A stretch of 64,000 bases of DNA from Pigmentiphaga litoralis (GTDB lineage Bacteria > Pseudomonadota > Gammaproteobacteria > Burkholderiales > Burkholderiaceae_B), in the NCBI RefSeq assembly GCF_014651835.1, contig NZ_BMXQ01000001.1, positions 124,001 through 188,000 of the forward strand. Reading direction: 5' to 3'. A program made the position numbers and the translations under genes. Of the stretch, positions 24,741 through 36,193 are shown piece after piece (position 1 is the stretch's first letter; every line of letters starts with the position of its first letter). The notes below the pieces were generated by a model, which was not told the origin of the DNA, did no database searches, and saw nothing but the letters and a program-made list of their open reading frames with translations.

Positions 24741-25838
24741 ATGGCTGGCAATACGCTCGGAGAACTGTTTCGCGTCACCAATTTCGGTGAGTCGCATGGC
24801 CCCGCGATCGGCTGCGTGATCGACGGCTGCCCGCCCGGATTGCCGCTGTCCGAGGCCGACATCCAGATCGAACTGGATCGCCGACGCCCTGGCACGTCGC
24901 GCCACGTGACCCAGCGCCAGGAACCCGATCAGGTCGAGATCCTGTCCGGTGTCTACCAGGGCGTGACCAGCGGGACGCCGATTGCGCTGCTGATCCGCAA
25001 CCAGGACGCGCGCAGCAAGGACTATTCGAACATTGCCGAGACCTTCCGTCCGGGCCATGCCGACTACACCTACTGGCACAAGTTTGGCGTGCGCGATCCG
25101 CGCGGCGGCGGCCGTTCGTCGGCGCGTCTGACGGCGCCGACGGTTGCCGCCGGCGCTGTCGCCAAGCTGTGGCTCAAACAGCGTTTCAACATCGTGATCC
25201 GTGGCTTCATGAGCCAGCTCGGTCCCATCCCGATTCCATTCGAATCGTGGGACCACGTCCATGCCAATCCCTTTTTTGCGGCCAATGCCAGCACCATCGA
25301 CGAACTGGAGGCCTATATGGACCAGTTGCGCAGGGACGGTGATTCGGTCGGTGCGCGCATCGACGTGGTCGCCCAAGGCGTGCCGGTCGGCTGGGGTGAA
25401 CCGATCTATGGCCGCCTGGACGCCGATATCGCGCATGCCATGATGGGCTTGAACGCGGTCAAGGGTGTCGAGATCGGCGCCGGATTCGCCTGCGTCGCAC
25501 AGCGCGGCAGCGAACATGGCGACGAACTGGACCCGTCGGGCTTCGGGAGCAATCATGCCGGCGGCGTGCTGGGCGGCATCACCACCGGCCAGGACATTCG
25601 CGTTTCCATCGCCATCAAGCCGACGTCCAGCATCCGCACGCCACGCCAGTCGATCGACAAGGCCGGCGCACCGACGGTGGTCGAAACCCATGGCCGTCAT
25701 GACCCTTGCGTCGGTATCCGCGCCACACCTGTCGCCGAAGGGCTGCTGGCGATCGTGCTGATGGACCAGGCGCTGCGCCATCGTGCGCAGAACGCCGACG
25801 TGCACGTGGACACGCCCGCGATTCCTGCCCATCGCTGA
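24741..25838 (+). CDS. aroC: Chorismate synthase
   Basis: A 365-residue enzyme that eliminates phosphate from EPSP to give chorismate, the last step of the shikimate pathway, with reduced FMN as cofactor. It begins '[20 protein letters not shown]', the AroC signature 1, and contains '[14 protein letters not shown]' and '[18 protein letters not shown]', then '[13 protein letters not shown]'. Length matches E. coli AroC (361). The ATG at 24741 is chosen by homology; the 22 upstream in-frame residues are not conserved. Chorismate feeds the trp genes later in the window. Confidence 0.97.
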   Translation: MAGNTLGELFRVTNFGESHGPAIGCVIDGCPPGLPLSEADIQIELDRRRPGTSRHVTQRQEPDQVEILSGVYQGVTSGTPIALLIRNQDARSKDYSNIAETFRPGHADYTYWHKFGVRDPRGGGRSSARLTAPTVAAGAVAKLWLKQRFNIVIRGFMSQLGPIPIPFESWDHVHANPFFAANASTIDELEAYMDQLRRDGDSVGARIDVVAQGVPVGWGEPIYGRLDADIAHAMMGLNAVKGVEIGAGFACVAQRGSEHGDELDPSGFGSNHAGGVLGGITTGQDIRVSIAIKPTSSIRTPRQSIDKAGAPTVVETHGRHDPCVGIRATPVAEGLLAIVLMDQALRHRAQNADVHVDTPAIPAHR

Positions 25839-25923
25839 TCGACCCGGCTTGCCGTGCTTCCCTAACGCACAGTTACGTCGTATTCGGGCAGAATCACGGC
25901 AGTTCACTTACCGGGGGAGCCGT

Positions 25924-26763
25924 ATGACCACTTTCATCACGCCGACATTCAAGCGCACCGCGATGCGTACTGCCGCCATTCTGGCGTTCACGGCCGTGGC
26001 AGGCTGCCAGAGCGTCAACACCACCCAGGGTGGCGCGATCGGCATCGACCGCACCCAGCGCATGTCGAGCCTGGTGCCCGAAGCGCAACTGGACCAGGAA
26101 GCCGTCAAGCTGTATGCGCAGACGCTGAACGACGCCAAGGCCAAGGGCCAGCTCAATTCGAACGCCGCGCAGTCCACCCGCGTGCGCACGATTTCGCAGC
26201 GGCTGATCGCGCAGGTCGGCACCTTCCGCCCGGAAGCGACGTCGTGGAAGTGGGAAGTCAACGTCATCGACAGCAAGGAAGTGAACGCCTGGTGCATGCC
26301 CGGTGGCAAGATCGCGGTGTACACCGGCCTGATCAATTCCGTGAAGGCGACCGACGACGAACTGGCCGCGGTCATCGGCCACGAGATCGCGCATGCGCTG
26401 CGTGAACACGCCCGCGAACGCGCCTCGCAGCAGATGGCCACCAGCGTCGGCCTGAGCGTGCTGTCGGTCGTGACCGGCAACCAGGCCACGTCGGACCTGG
26501 GCGGCACCCTCGCCAACGTCATGTTCGGCCTGCCCAACAGCCGCCTGCACGAAACCGAAGCCGACCGCATGGGCGTCGAACTGGCCGCCCGCGCCGGCTA
26601 TGATCCGCGCGCCGCCGTCACGCTGTGGACCAAGATGGGCGCGCTCAGTGGCGGCGCCGCCCAGCCGGAACTGCTGTCGACCCACCCGTCGGCAGAGTCC
26701 CGCATTGCCGACCTGAAGGTCGCATCCGAAAAGGTGCTGCCGCTGTACCAAGCGCGCAAGTAA
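25924..26763 (+). CDS. M48-family metallopeptidase, lipoprotein
   Basis: A 279-residue protein. The signal peptide ends in a lipobox-like 'VAGC' (Cys near 28), so it is probably an outer-membrane or periplasmic lipoprotein. The zinc-binding HEIAH motif is at 153-157, with the third ligand Glu in 'LHETEADRMG' and the conserved 'STHPSAESRI' near the end. This is the YcaL/LoiP-like group of M48 peptidases involved in envelope quality control. The ATG at 25924 has GGGGAG upstream. No operon partner. Confidence 0.9.
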   Translation: MTTFITPTFKRTAMRTAAILAFTAVAGCQSVNTTQGGAIGIDRTQRMSSLVPEAQLDQEAVKLYAQTLNDAKAKGQLNSNAAQSTRVRTISQRLIAQVGTFRPEATSWKWEVNVIDSKEVNAWCMPGGKIAVYTGLINSVKATDDELAAVIGHEIAHALREHARERASQQMATSVGLSVLSVVTGNQATSDLGGTLANVMFGLPNSRLHETEADRMGVELAARAGYDPRAAVTLWTKMGALSGGAAQPELLSTHPSAESRIADLKVASEKVLPLYQARK

Positions 26764-26820
26764 GCCAGCACTCAGGACCCCCGGCCTGATCAGCTGGCCG
26801 GATGACCCGCAGGGCAGAAG

Positions 26821-26851
26821 CAGGCCGCGCAGCAAGCCAGGGCGCGGCCTG
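26821..26851 (+). terminator. GC-rich hairpin after the M48 gene
   Basis: Perfect 10-bp arms CAGGCCGCGC/GCGCGGCCTG with an 11-nt loop, 57 bases after the peptidase stop and 124 bases before leuC. There is no T tract, so it may be a weak terminator or a structural element in the leuC leader. Confidence 0.45.
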
Positions 26852-26975
26852 TGGCATAATCTAACGCTACCTTCACCCGAGCGGGTCCTTAGTGACGACC
26901 AGGCGCGTTTCCCGCGCCCACTGTGCCGCCAGCTAAATTGAGCCCGTTCAATTTTTGACCGGAATCATGGCGATT

Positions 26976-28379
26976 ATGGCTCGTACTCTTTACGACAAGT
27001 TGTGGGACGCACACGTCGTCCACCAGGATGAAGACGGAACCTGTCTGATCTACATCGATCGCCACCTCGTGCACGAAGTCACGAGCCCGCAGGCGTTCGA
27101 AGGCCTGAAGATCGCGAACCGCCCCATCTGGCGCATCAGCTCGAACCTGGCGGTCGCTGACCACAACGTCCCCACGCACAACCGCGCAAGCGGCATCGCC
27201 GATCCCATCTCCAAGCTGCAGGTCGACACGCTCGACGCCAACTGCGAAGAGCACGGCATCGTCGAATTCAGCATGAACGATCACCGCCAGGGCATCGTGC
27301 ACGTCATCGGCCCGGAGCAGGGCGCGACCCTGCCGGGCATGACCGTCGTGTGCGGCGATTCGCATACCAGCACCCACGGCGCGGTCGCCGCTTTGGCGTT
27401 CGGCATCGGCACGTCCGAAGTCGAGCACACCATGGCGACGCAGACGCTGAACATGAAGAAGAACAAGAACATGCTGGTCCGCATCGAGGGCAAGCTGCCC
27501 GCCGGGTGCACGGCCAAGGACGTGATCCTGCATGTGATTGGCGTGATCGGCACGGCCGGTGGCACGGGCCATGCGATCGAATTCGCCGGCAGCACCGTGC
27601 GTGACCTGTCGGTCGAAGGCCGCATGACGATGTGCAACATGGCGATCGAAGCCGGTGCACGGTCGGGCCTGGTGGCCGTCGATCAGAAAACGATCGACTA
27701 CTTCAAGGGCCGCACCTACGCGCCCAAGGCGGACCAGTGGGACGCCGCCGTCGAATACTGGAACACGCTGCATAGCGACGAGGGCGCGCACTTCGACCGT
27801 ATCGTCGAGATCGACGCCGCCGCGATCCAGCCGCAGGTCACCTGGGGCACGTCGCCCGAGATGGTGCTGCCGGTCAATGCGATCGTTCCCGATCCGGCCA
27901 AGGAAAGCGACGAAGTCCGCCGCGAAGGCATCGAACGCGCGCTGTCCTACATGGGCCTGACCGCCAACATGCCGATCACCGACATCAAGATCGACAAGGT
28001 CTTCATCGGGTCGTGCACCAATTCGCGCATCGAAGATCTGCGTGCCGCCGCCGACGTGCTGCGCGGCAAGCACATCGCATCGAACGTCCAGCTCGCGCTG
28101 GCCGTGCCGGGTTCGGGCCTGGTCAAGTCGCAAGCCGAACAGGAAGGCCTGGACAAGGTGTTCCTGGACGCCGGCTTCGAATGGCGTGATCCGGGCTGCT
28201 CGATGTGCCTGGCCATGAACGACGACAAACTCGGGCCTGGCGAGCGTTGCGCGTCCACGTCCAACCGCAACTTCGAAGGCCGTCAGGGTCAGGGCGGCCG
28301 CACCCACCTGGTCAGCCCCGCGATGGCGGCAGCGGCTGCGGTGGCGGGCCATTTCGTCGACGTGCGCAACGTGCAATAA
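26976..28379 (+). CDS. leuC: 3-isopropylmalate dehydratase large subunit
   Basis: A 467-residue aconitase-family protein that, with LeuD, isomerises 2- to 3-isopropylmalate in leucine synthesis. The [4Fe-4S] ligands are Cys in 'GSCTNSR' and the pair in '[11 protein letters not shown]'; the substrate loop '[12 protein letters not shown]' is also present. The start [15 protein letters not shown] aligns with E. coli LeuC. An in-frame ATG at 26967 (three residues longer) has slightly better ribosome spacing. It heads the leuC-leuD-leuB-asd cluster. Confidence 0.96.
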   Translation: MARTLYDKLWDAHVVHQDEDGTCLIYIDRHLVHEVTSPQAFEGLKIANRPIWRISSNLAVADHNVPTHNRASGIADPISKLQVDTLDANCEEHGIVEFSMNDHRQGIVHVIGPEQGATLPGMTVVCGDSHTSTHGAVAALAFGIGTSEVEHTMATQTLNMKKNKNMLVRIEGKLPAGCTAKDVILHVIGVIGTAGGTGHAIEFAGSTVRDLSVEGRMTMCNMAIEAGARSGLVAVDQKTIDYFKGRTYAPKADQWDAAVEYWNTLHSDEGAHFDRIVEIDAAAIQPQVTWGTSPEMVLPVNAIVPDPAKESDEVRREGIERALSYMGLTANMPITDIKIDKVFIGSCTNSRIEDLRAAADVLRGKHIASNVQLALAVPGSGLVKSQAEQEGLDKVFLDAGFEWRDPGCSMCLAMNDDKLGPGERCASTSNRNFEGRQGQGGRTHLVSPAMAAAAAVAGHFVDVRNVQ

Positions 28380-28393
28380 GGCAGGAAAAGATC

Positions 28394-29056
28394 ATGCAAG
28401 CATTTACCGTACATGAAGGCCTGGTGGCGCCGCTCGATCGCGCCAATGTCGACACCGACCAGATCATTCCCAAGCAATTCCTGAAGGCGATCACGCGTTC
28501 GGGTTTCGGCCCGCACCTGTTCGACGCCTGGCGCTACCTTGATGAAGGTCAGCCCGGCATGGACAATTCCAGGCGCCCGCTGAACACCGAATTCGTGCTG
28601 AACCAGCCGCGCTACGCGGGCGCGTCGATCCTGCTGGCCCGCAAGAACTTTGGTTGCGGATCGAGCCGTGAGCATGCCCCCTGGGCGCTGGACCAGTATG
28701 GCTTTCGCGCCGTCATTGCGCCGTCGTTTGCCGACATCTTCTTCAACAACAGCTTTAAGAACGGCTTCCTGCCCATCGTGCTGCCCGAAGACGTGGTCGC
28801 GCAACTGTTCGACGAAGTCGAGAAGACGCCCGGCTACCGCCTGCGCATCGACCTGGAACGCCAGGTTGTCGTCACGCCCGAGGGCGCCGAGTCTGGTTTC
28901 GAGATCGATGAGTTCCGCAAGTACTGCATGCTCAACGGCCTGGACGAAATCGGCCTGACGCTGCGTAACGCCGACAAGATCCGCGCGTACGAACAGAACC
29001 GGCTGGCCACGCAGCCCTGGCTCGAGTCGGCTGCTTTGCGCAGCTCCCACTCGTAA
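28394..29056 (+). CDS. leuD: 3-isopropylmalate dehydratase small subunit
   Basis: A 220-residue swivel-domain subunit partnering LeuC. Conserved segments include '[15 protein letters not shown]', '[15 protein letters not shown]' and '[17 protein letters not shown]'. A 14-base gap separates it from leuC with AGGAAAAG before the ATG, so the two subunits are co-translated. The C-terminal 15 residues ([17 protein letters not shown]) extend slightly beyond E. coli LeuD (201). Confidence 0.96.
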   Translation: MQAFTVHEGLVAPLDRANVDTDQIIPKQFLKAITRSGFGPHLFDAWRYLDEGQPGMDNSRRPLNTEFVLNQPRYAGASILLARKNFGCGSSREHAPWALDQYGFRAVIAPSFADIFFNNSFKNGFLPIVLPEDVVAQLFDEVEKTPGYRLRIDLERQVVVTPEGAESGFEIDEFRKYCMLNGLDEIGLTLRNADKIRAYEQNRLATQPWLESAALRSSHS

Positions 29057-29058
29057 TC

Positions 29059-29130
29059 GCGGAGCAGTTCCTGCCAGTCATTGCGGTGCAGTGCTTATCT
29101 CTTATTGCGGCGCAGTTCCCACTTCCACTT
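29059..29130 (+). repeat. Imperfect 24-bp tandem repeat between leuD and leuB
   Basis: Three consecutive 24-base units start at 29059, 29083 and 29107, each opening with GCGGNGCAGT (N = A, T, C). The second and third share the preceding ATT. The repeat fills most of the 84-base leuD-leuB spacer. Possible remnants of slipped duplication or a translational spacing element. Confidence 0.6.
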
Positions 29131-29140
29131 ATCGAACGAC

Positions 29141-30217
29141 ATGACCCAACACATTGCAGTGCTGCCGGGTGACGGCATCGGACCGGAAATCATCGAACAG
29201 GCCGTGCGCGTACTGACGTCGCTGGGCGAAGACTTCCGGATCGAAGAACAGCCGGTGGGCGGCGCGGCCTATGCCGCGTCGGGCCATCCCCTGCCGCCCG
29301 CCACGCTGGACCTGGCCAAGCGCGCCGACGCAGTGCTGTTCGGGTCGGTCGGCGATTGGAAGTACGACTCGCTGGAACGCTCGCTGCGCCCCGAGCAGGC
29401 GATCCTGGGGCTGCGCAAGCAGCTGGGTCTGTTCGCGAACCTGCGTCCGGCCATCCTGTATCCGGAACTGGCCAATGCATCGTCGCTCAAGCCGGAAGTG
29501 GTGGCGGGCCTGGACATCATCATCATCCGTGAACTGACGGGTGACATCTATTTCGGTTCGCCGCGCGGCATGCGCACGGCGCCCGACGGTCAGTTCGCGG
29601 GCGAGCGCGAAGGGTTCGACACGATGCGGTATGCCGAGTCCGAAATCCGCCGCATCGCCCACGTCGGCTTTAAGACCGCGCAGAAGCGCAACCGCAAGCT
29701 GTGCAGCGTCGACAAGTCCAACGTGCTGGAAACCTTCCAGTTCTGGCGCGACATCGTGACCGAAGTCGGCAAGGAATATCCCGACGTCGAACTGAGCCAC
29801 ATGTATGTCGATAACGCCGCCATGCAGCTGGTGCGCGCGCCCAAGCAGTTCGACGTGATCGTGACCGGCAACCTGTTTGGCGACATCCTGTCCGACCAGG
29901 CATCGATGCTGACAGGGTCGATCGGCATGCTGCCCTCGGCATCGCTGAACGAGTCGGGCAAGGGCCTGTACGAGCCCAGCCACGGCTCGGCGCCCGACAT
30001 CGCCAACCAGGACATCGCCAATCCGTTGGCGACCATCCTGTCGGCAGCCATGATGCTGCGGTATTCGCTCGACAAGGCGGCCCAGGCCGACCGTATCGAA
30101 GCGGCCGTCAAGACCGTGCTCGGCCAGGGGCTGCGCACGGCCGATATTTTCGAAGCCGGCACCACCAAGGTGGGGACCACCGAGATGGGCAACGCCGTCA
30201 TCAAAGCTCTGAAGTAA
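29141..30217 (+). CDS. leuB: 3-isopropylmalate dehydrogenase
   Basis: A 358-residue NAD-dependent beta-decarboxylating dehydrogenase giving 2-ketoisocaproate, the penultimate compound of leucine synthesis. It has the opening '[13 protein letters not shown]', the substrate segment 'RPEQ...[13 protein letters not shown]' and the metal/substrate loop '[20 protein letters not shown]'. The ATG at 29141 is at the family start; the 20 upstream in-frame residues come from the repeat spacer. The ribosome site is weak (GAACGA). Confidence 0.97.
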   Translation: MTQHIAVLPGDGIGPEIIEQAVRVLTSLGEDFRIEEQPVGGAAYAASGHPLPPATLDLAKRADAVLFGSVGDWKYDSLERSLRPEQAILGLRKQLGLFANLRPAILYPELANASSLKPEVVAGLDIIIIRELTGDIYFGSPRGMRTAPDGQFAGEREGFDTMRYAESEIRRIAHVGFKTAQKRNRKLCSVDKSNVLETFQFWRDIVTEVGKEYPDVELSHMYVDNAAMQLVRAPKQFDVIVTGNLFGDILSDQASMLTGSIGMLPSASLNESGKGLYEPSHGSAPDIANQDIANPLATILSAAMMLRYSLDKAAQADRIEAAVKTVLGQGLRTADIFEAGTTKVGTTEMGNAVIKALK

Positions 30218-30287
30218 ACGCAACGCGTGTCGCGCCCCCGGGTGTGATACGCCCCGGGTAACCAACCCGTCTGATAAGGGGTAGACA

Positions 30288-31418
30288 ATGAAAGCAGTGG
30301 GTCTGGTCGGCTGGCGCGGTATGGTCGGTTCCGTACTGATGCAGCGCATGCGCGACGAAAACGACTTTGCGTTGATCGAACCGGTGTTCTTTTCCACCAG
30401 CAACCAGGGTGGCAAGGCGCCGTCATGGGCAGAGGGCGCCGGCCCCCTGCAGAACGCGTACGACATCGACGCGCTGAAAAAGCTGCCGATCATCGTGACC
30501 GCGCAGGGCGGCGACTACACGTCCGAGGTCTACCCGAAGCTGCGCGCGGCGGGCTGGACCGGCACGTGGATCGACGCGGCCAGCACGCTGCGCATGAAAG
30601 ATGACGCGATCATCGTGCTGGATCCGGTCAACCGTCACGTCATCGACGCTGCGCTGGCCAAGGGCGTGCGCGACTTCATTGGCGGCAACTGCACTGTCAG
30701 CTGCATGCTGATCGGCCTGGGCGGGCTGTTCAAGCATGATCTGGTCGAATGGATGACCAGCATGACCTACCAGGCGGCCTCGGGCGGCGGTGCGCAGCAC
30801 ATGCGCGAACTGCTCACGCAATTCGGCCTGCTGAACGGTCAGGTCAAGCACCTGCTGGACGACCCGGCATCCGCGATTCTTGACATCGACCGCAATGTGC
30901 TGGCCCTGCAGAAGGATCCGTCGCTGCCGCAGGCACAGTTTGGCGTGCCGCTGGCCGGCAACCTGATCCCGTGGATCGACAAGGATCTGGGCAACGGCAT
31001 GTCGAAGGAAGAGTGGAAGGGCGGCGCCGAGACCAACAAGATCCTGGGCCTGGGCGCGGGTTTTGGCGGCTCGAAAGAAGTGCCGATCGATGGCCTGTGC
31101 GTGCGGATCGGCGCCATGCGCTGCCACAGCCAGGCATTGACGATCAAGCTCAAGAAAGACGTGCCGCTGGACGAGATCGACGACATCCTGCGCTCGGCCA
31201 ATCCGTGGGCCAGCGTCGTGCCGAACACGCGTGAAGACTCGATGCGCTCGCTCACGCCCGTGGCCGTGACGGGCACGCTGACGATCCCGGTGGGCCGCAT
31301 GCGCAAGCTGGCCATGGGCCCGGACTACCTCAGCGCGTTCACGGTGGGCGACCAGCTGTTGTGGGGCGCCGCCGAACCGCTGCGCCGCATGCTGCGGATC
31401 GTGCTGGGCGAGCTGTAA
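30288..31418 (+). CDS. asd: Aspartate-semialdehyde dehydrogenase
   Basis: A 376-residue NADP-dependent enzyme converting aspartyl phosphate to the semialdehyde for Met, Thr, Ile, Lys and diaminopimelate. It has an N-terminal Rossmann '[18 protein letters not shown]', the active-site Cys135 in GGNCTVS (the same number as in E. coli Asd) and the catalytic His in '[14 protein letters not shown]'. AGGGG precedes the ATG. A strong terminator closes the leu-asd cluster. Confidence 0.97.
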   Translation: MKAVGLVGWRGMVGSVLMQRMRDENDFALIEPVFFSTSNQGGKAPSWAEGAGPLQNAYDIDALKKLPIIVTAQGGDYTSEVYPKLRAAGWTGTWIDAASTLRMKDDAIIVLDPVNRHVIDAALAKGVRDFIGGNCTVSCMLIGLGGLFKHDLVEWMTSMTYQAASGGGAQHMRELLTQFGLLNGQVKHLLDDPASAILDIDRNVLALQKDPSLPQAQFGVPLAGNLIPWIDKDLGNGMSKEEWKGGAETNKILGLGAGFGGSKEVPIDGLCVRIGAMRCHSQALTIKLKKDVPLDEIDDILRSANPWASVVPNTREDSMRSLTPVAVTGTLTIPVGRMRKLAMGPDYLSAFTVGDQLLWGAAEPLRRMLRIVLGEL

Positions 31419-31471
31419 GACTCTGGCTGATTGCGTCCTGCCCGGGCGCGATTGCAGAAGGGTAAAAGAAG

Positions 31472-31500
31472 CGGACGCTGCAAGGCGTCCGTTTTTTTTT
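31472..31500 (+). terminator. Rho-independent terminator after asd
   Basis: Arms CGGACGC/GCGTCCG with a 6-nt loop followed by nine T. It starts 53 bases after the asd stop. Confidence 0.93.
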
Positions 31501-31516
31501 GCGGGTTGTTTTCATC

Positions 31517-31560
31517 ATCTGACAGGGTGGGCACGTGGCTTGCCGCCCACCCTGTCAGAT
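31517..31560. promoter_or_regulatory. Perfect 16-bp inverted repeat upstream of fimV
   Basis: Arms ATCTGACAGGGTGGGC (31517-31532) and its exact complement (31545-31560) enclose 12 bases. It lies just after the asd terminator and about 40-140 bases before the possible fimV starts. It lacks a T tract on either side, so it is more likely a regulator site or a 5' mRNA structure than a terminator. Confidence 0.6.
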
Positions 31561-31598
31561 GGTATGGTCAACGCTCAAAAAATCGGGGATAGAGTAGC

Positions 31599-34500
31599 TT
31601 GTTGCCCAACCACCATCGCGCGCCGTCGCCTGCACGTTCCGGAATCGACAGCTCGAACGCGGGCACCCAGCGGACGCGTCTGCGCGCGTCGCTGCCTTTC
31701 GTGCTCAGACCGGCATGGTTGCTGAGCCTGTCCCTTGTCTTCACCAGTGCCAGTGGTGCCGCCGATCTGGGGCCGCTGCGCGTCCTGTCGGCGTCCGGCG
31801 ATCCGCTCCGCGCCGAAATCGAAATCAGCGCGTTCACGCCTGAAGAGTCGACGACGCTGCAAGTGAACCTGGCGTCTGCCGACATCTATCGCGAAGCCAA
31901 GGTGGCCTATCCCGAAGGGTTGGCGGGCCTGACGCTCAAGGTGGCAGACCGGCCGAACGGCCGCAAGGTGGTGGAGGTCGTATCGGCAGGCCCGGTCGAT
32001 GCGCATGTGCTGGACCTGCTGGTCGAAGTGACCTGGCACCAGGGCCGCTACATCCGCCAATATTCTTTCGTCCTGAAGTCGCCGCCTGCCGAAGCCCGTG
32101 CGCCTGCCGTGGCATCGGCTGCCGTGCCGCCCACGCTGGTGCAACCCGGCGACACCTTGTTCGATCTGGCGACGCGTCTGCGCCCGGAAGGCGCAACGGT
32201 GTTCCAGACGCTGCTGGCGCTGTTCCATGCGAACCCGCAATCGTTCATCGACGGCAACATGAACCTGTTGCGTGCCGGCACGACCTTGCAGATTCCTCCG
32301 GCAGCGCAGGTGCTTGCCGAGAGCGATACCCAGGCCCGGCAGACCTTGCGTACCCAGAACGAATCGTTTGCGCTGTACCGCGAGCGCGTCGCGCAGGCGG
32401 CTGCGGTGGCCACGCCGATCGAAGCGACGCCCCCCGCCAATTCAAGCGCGGGCGCCATTGCGCCGGCGCCGTCGGAGCCGGCCCCGGTTGAAAGCCAGGG
32501 CGATGCGCTGAAGTTGTCTGCGCAAGGTTCGACGGCGACCGATGGCGCCAACCCGCAGGCCGTGCGTGATCGGCTGGAAGAAGAGCGCGCGGCGACGCAG
32601 CGGGCGATCGACGAATCCGAGTCGCGCGTGAAGGAATTGACGGCCAACATCAATGCCATGCGGGGATTGCTGGAGTCCCAGAACCAGGCGCTGGCAGGCA
32701 TGGAACAGCGGGCGAATGCCGACCCGGCAACCGATCCTGCGGCGCCAGCGCCTGGGGCGGATCCGGCGGCTGCAGCGGATTCGGCGGCTGCAGCGGATCC
32801 CGCGGCTGCTGCGGCTGCGGATCCTGCGGCTGACCCAGCGGCTGCCGATCCTGCGGCGGCCGATGCACCGGCCACCGATACGCCCCCTGCGGCGGAAGCG
32901 GCGGCAGATCCCGCCGCCGCACCGGCGCCATTGGGCGAAGACACGCCAACATCCGCGTGGGCGAGCGAGAAGGTCATCGCCCTGGTGGGCGGGCTGATTG
33001 CCCTGCTGGCGGTGGGCGCTGCCGTGCTTACGCTGCGCCGCCGCGCGCGGCCCAGCACCCGCTTCCAGGTGAACGACCCGGCGCGCGAACCGAACCTGGC
33101 CGGTTTGCCCGTGCTGCCCGCCGACTCGGCGTTGCCGGCGTCGACGCCGGCTGCGGCCGCCGCGGGTGGGGCAGTGGGCGGACCGACGGTCGGCGCCGCA
33201 GGTGCCACGGCCGCCGCGTCGGCCGCGGCTGCGGCAGCCTACGTGGCGTCTACCAGCGATGATGACGACGAATACGGCCCGCTGGAGGACGACGGTCCGC
33301 CCCCGGCCCACGTGGCGCCGATTGCGCCCATCGATTTCGGCTTCGATCTGGACCTGGACAAGCCGGTGGAAGGGGGCACGCCCAGCGAACCGCTGGCGGT
33401 GCTGCCCCTGGCCGACATGGTCTATGCGGCTGGCCCGACGCCGTCGAACGACGCGGCAGGCTTTCACGTCACGCCCCTGAGCGCCGACCTGGGCGCGGCG
33501 GGCAGCGTGGGGGACGGGGCGTTCGAGCCTCGCGTAAGCCAGGCAGCGGCCACTGCGCCGGTGCCGGACGGGTCCACGCGCGAAGCGCTGGCGGAAGGAT
33601 TCGCGGTTGCGGCGGCCGTGCCATTGGCGGGCGCCGCGGTGGCAGCGGGCGCCGCGGCAGCGACGCCGGTGGCGGCGCCCGTGAAAGCGGTGGCTGCGCC
33701 GGGTCATGACGACGATCTGACGGCGGCTGCGGCGGCTTCGGCATTTGCATCGGGCGATGATGCGGCGAAGGCTGATGCTGCGACCGACACTCCTGCGCCC
33801 GGCGGTGCTGCCAACGGTACCTCTGCCACCGCTGGATCGACCGCGGCTGGCGCGACGGGGGCCGCGACGGCTTCCGCGACCCCGTCGGACATCTACGACA
33901 AGGCGGCGAGTTCGCCAGAGCCTTCTGCAGCCCCACTGGCATCGACCATGCCGGCGGATGCCGCGACGTCTTCGGCATCTTCCGCGCCATCACCCGCCGG
34001 CTCTACCGGGTCTGACGCCGCGGGCGCCACGCCCGAGGCCGCGCCTGCCGTCGCACCGAAGCCGCACACCCGTGCAGCGTCGACTGCGGCCGATGCGCCG
34101 GTGGCAAAATCGGCGGCTGCGCTTCAAGCCGCGCTGGCGGCCAATGCGGCTGCGGCAACGGCTGCGTCGATCGCGGGTGATACGTCTGCTGCCGCGCCAG
34201 GCACTCCGCCAGCGACCGCTGCGCCGTCCTCGGTGACGACACCTGCCGTCGCCCCTGTGATTCCAGACGGCGATACGCCGCTGCAGCCTCCGATCACGCC
34301 GGACACGCCCGCAGCCGGCACGCCTGTGATGCCCGTGGTCACGCCGCCGGCCACGCCTGGGTTGCTGCCTGAACCGACGCCAGCCCCGGTGCCCATGGCG
34401 CCTGCAGCCGCGCCCGCCCAACCCGCCGCCGCAGCGCCCAAGACGGTGCTCTCGTTTGACACCGACACCAGCACGGCCACCACGACGTCGAAGTTCGATC

Positions 34501-34622
34501 TGGCCAAGGCCTACATCGACCTCGGTGACCGCACGGCGGCGCGTCAGTTGTTGAACGAAATCGTCAAGACGGGCGACACCAGCCAGAAGCACCGCGCGCG
34601 CGACATGCTGGCAACGTTGTGA
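31599..34622 (+). CDS. fimV: FimV/HubP-like polar hub protein
   Basis: Up to 1007 residues. The order is: signal peptide ending near 'SASGA|AD', FimV N-terminal domain ('[20 protein letters not shown]', about 57-165), a LysM-like peptidoglycan-binding domain (about 181-236), coiled coil (about 320-375), Ala/Asp/Pro low-complexity stretch, one membrane span (about 457-480), a very long Ala/Pro-rich acidic cytoplasmic region, and the conserved C-terminal FimV helix pair '[20 protein letters not shown]' (about 966-1007). FimV/HubP organises cell poles, type IV pili and chemotaxis arrays. The first possible start is a TTG with a poor ribosome site; a GTG at 31701 would give a standard-length signal peptide and 973 residues. 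Confidence 0.88.
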   Translation: MLPNHHRAPSPARSGIDSSNAGTQRTRLRASLPFVLRPAWLLSLSLVFTSASGAADLGPLRVLSASGDPLRAEIEISAFTPEESTTLQVNLASADIYREAKVAYPEGLAGLTLKVADRPNGRKVVEVVSAGPVDAHVLDLLVEVTWHQGRYIRQYSFVLKSPPAEARAPAVASAAVPPTLVQPGDTLFDLATRLRPEGATVFQTLLALFHANPQSFIDGNMNLLRAGTTLQIPPAAQVLAESDTQARQTLRTQNESFALYRERVAQAAAVATPIEATPPANSSAGAIAPAPSEPAPVESQGDALKLSAQGSTATDGANPQAVRDRLEEERAATQRAIDESESRVKELTANINAMRGLLESQNQALAGMEQRANADPATDPAAPAPGADPAAAADSAAAADPAAAAAADPAADPAAADPAAADAPATDTPPAAEAAADPAAAPAPLGEDTPTSAWASEKVIALVGGLIALLAVGAAVLTLRRRARPSTRFQVNDPAREPNLAGLPVLPADSALPASTPAAAAAGGAVGGPTVGAAGATAAASAAAAAAYVASTSDDDDEYGPLEDDGPPPAHVAPIAPIDFGFDLDLDKPVEGGTPSEPLAVLPLADMVYAAGPTPSNDAAGFHVTPLSADLGAAGSVGDGAFEPRVSQAAATAPVPDGSTREALAEGFAVAAAVPLAGAAVAAGAAAATPVAAPVKAVAAPGHDDDLTAAAAASAFASGDDAAKADAATDTPAPGGAANGTSATAGSTAAGATGAATASATPSDIYDKAASSPEPSAAPLASTMPADAATSSASSAPSPAGSTGSDAAGATPEAAPAVAPKPHTRAASTAADAPVAKSAAALQAALAANAAAATAASIAGDTSAAAPGTPPATAAPSSVTTPAVAPVIPDGDTPLQPPITPDTPAAGTPVMPVVTPPATPGLLPEPTPAPVPMAPAAAPAQPAAAAPKTVLSFDTDTSTATTTSKFDLAKAYIDLGDRTAARQLLNEIVKTGDTSQKHRARDMLATL

Positions 34623-34638
34623 CGCGGTGCCGGATCTG

Positions 34639-35430
34639 ATGTCACGGATTGCGTTGGGGTTGTCCTACGATGGCGCGCCCTGGCAAGGCTGGCAGACCCA
34701 GCCGCATCGCCGCACCGTACAGGACACGCTGGAACAGGCGCTGGCCGCGTTCGTCGGCCAGCCAGTCCCCACGGTCTGCGCGGGCCGCACCGACACCGGT
34801 GTGCACGCGGTGCAGCAGGTGGTGCACCTGGATACTCCGGTTGAACGGTCACTGCAGGCCTGGATACGCGGTGTGAACGCACACTTGCCGTCCAGCATTG
34901 CCGTTCGCTGGTCGGCGCAGGTGCCCGACACCTTCCATGCCCGCTTTTCGGCCCGGTCGCGCGCCTACGTGTACCTGCTGATCGAAGATGCCGTGTGCCC
35001 GCCCGCCTGGGTCGGCAAGGCGGGCTGGACCTTCCGGCCGCTGGACCTGGATGCCATGCGCGAAGGCGCGCGGCATCTGGTCGGCGAGCACGACTACAGC
35101 AGCTTTCGCTCGTCGCAGTGCCAGGCCGCGTCGCCGGTCCGCACCATGACCTCGCTGGAAATCACGCGGCGCGGCCGCTTCTTCGTGTTCACCTTGCGCG
35201 CCAATGCCTTCCTGCATCACATGGTGCGCAACATCATCGGCGCGCTGGTGTACGTGGGGCAGGGGCGGCATCCGCCGGAATGGATCGCGCAGTTGCTGCT
35301 GGAGCGGGACCGCCGCCGCGCCGCGCCGACGTTCTCGCCCGACGGGCTGTACCTGACGGCGGTGGGCTATCCCGACGTGCCGGAACTGCCGTGCACCGAC
35401 AGCAGCGACGAGGTCCGGCTGGCGCTGTAG
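34639..35430 (+). CDS. truA: tRNA pseudouridine(38-40) synthase
   Basis: A 263-residue enzyme converting uridines 38-40 of the tRNA anticodon stem to pseudouridine. The catalytic Asp52 lies in '[11 protein letters not shown]' and the second family motif is '[17 protein letters not shown]'. A GTG at 34627, 4 bases after the fimV stop, would add four residues; the ATG is at the usual family start ([11 protein letters not shown]). The fimV-truA-trpF order is conserved in related bacteria. Confidence 0.95.
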   Translation: MSRIALGLSYDGAPWQGWQTQPHRRTVQDTLEQALAAFVGQPVPTVCAGRTDTGVHAVQQVVHLDTPVERSLQAWIRGVNAHLPSSIAVRWSAQVPDTFHARFSARSRAYVYLLIEDAVCPPAWVGKAGWTFRPLDLDAMREGARHLVGEHDYSSFRSSQCQAASPVRTMTSLEITRRGRFFVFTLRANAFLHHMVRNIIGALVYVGQGRHPPEWIAQLLLERDRRRAAPTFSPDGLYLTAVGYPDVPELPCTDSSDEVRLAL

Positions 35431-35478
35431 GGACCGGCCGCGCCGCATCCCGCGGCCACTCCGGGCTATCATTGCAGG

Positions 35479-36120
35479 ATGTCCCGTACCCGTATCAAGA
35501 TTTGCGGCCTGACCCGCGAAGAAGACGTCGACGCAGCAGTTGCCGCTGGCGCCGACGCCATCGGTCTGGTGTTCTACGCACGCAGCGCTCGCGCCCTGAC
35601 GCCCGAGCGCGCGGCGCAGCTTCGCAGCCGCGTGCCGCCCTTCATGGATGTGGTCGCCCTGTTCGTCAACGCGACCCCCGATGAAGTCGGTCAGGTGCTC
35701 CACGTCGTGCAGCCCGAACTGCTGCAATTTCATGGCGACGAGACCCCTGCGGAGTGCGAACGCCATGGCCGCCGTTACCTGCGCGCGTTGCGTGTCGGGG
35801 CCCCTGGAATGGATACCCCCGAAGGTTTGCTAAAATCGTCTCTCGAATACAGTTCTGCCGCCGGTTGGCTCTTCGACAGCCACTCTGATGGGTACGGCGG
35901 CAGCGGGAGAACGTTCGATTGGTCTCTGGTGCAAAGCGCAAACGCGCGTCCGGTCGTTTTGTCTGGTGGGTTGCATGCCGAAAATGTGGCAGCCGCCGTG
36001 GCGACCCTGCGTCCGTTTGCCGTTGACGTAAGCAGCGGCGTAGAACAGGCGCCCGGCATCAAATCGGCCGAAAAGATCGCCCGATTCATTGCCGCGGTAC
36101 GACAGGCCGACGCGGGCTGA
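35479..36120 (+). CDS. trpF: Phosphoribosylanthranilate isomerase
   Basis: A 213-residue TIM-barrel enzyme of tryptophan synthesis. The catalytic Cys9 lies in 'IKICGLT' and the catalytic Asp in '[19 protein letters not shown]'; '[12 protein letters not shown]' binds phosphate. It stands 48 bases after truA and 73 before trpB and is transcribed with them. As in other proteobacteria of this group, trpF is a separate gene rather than fused to trpC. Confidence 0.95.
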   Translation: MSRTRIKICGLTREEDVDAAVAAGADAIGLVFYARSARALTPERAAQLRSRVPPFMDVVALFVNATPDEVGQVLHVVQPELLQFHGDETPAECERHGRRYLRALRVGAPGMDTPEGLLKSSLEYSSAAGWLFDSHSDGYGGSGRTFDWSLVQSANARPVVLSGGLHAENVAAAVATLRPFAVDVSSGVEQAPGIKSAEKIARFIAAVRQADAG

Positions 36121-36193
36121 CCCTTCAGCCCCTCGCCTTCAGCATCCCACGCCGGGCCGGCTTCCGGCCCCGCAAGCAGATCGAGACCATCCA

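Noticed and set aside
26852-26975. Leucine attenuator/leader peptide before leuC
   Set aside because: No short open frame with clustered leucine codons and no alternative terminator hairpins with a T tract.
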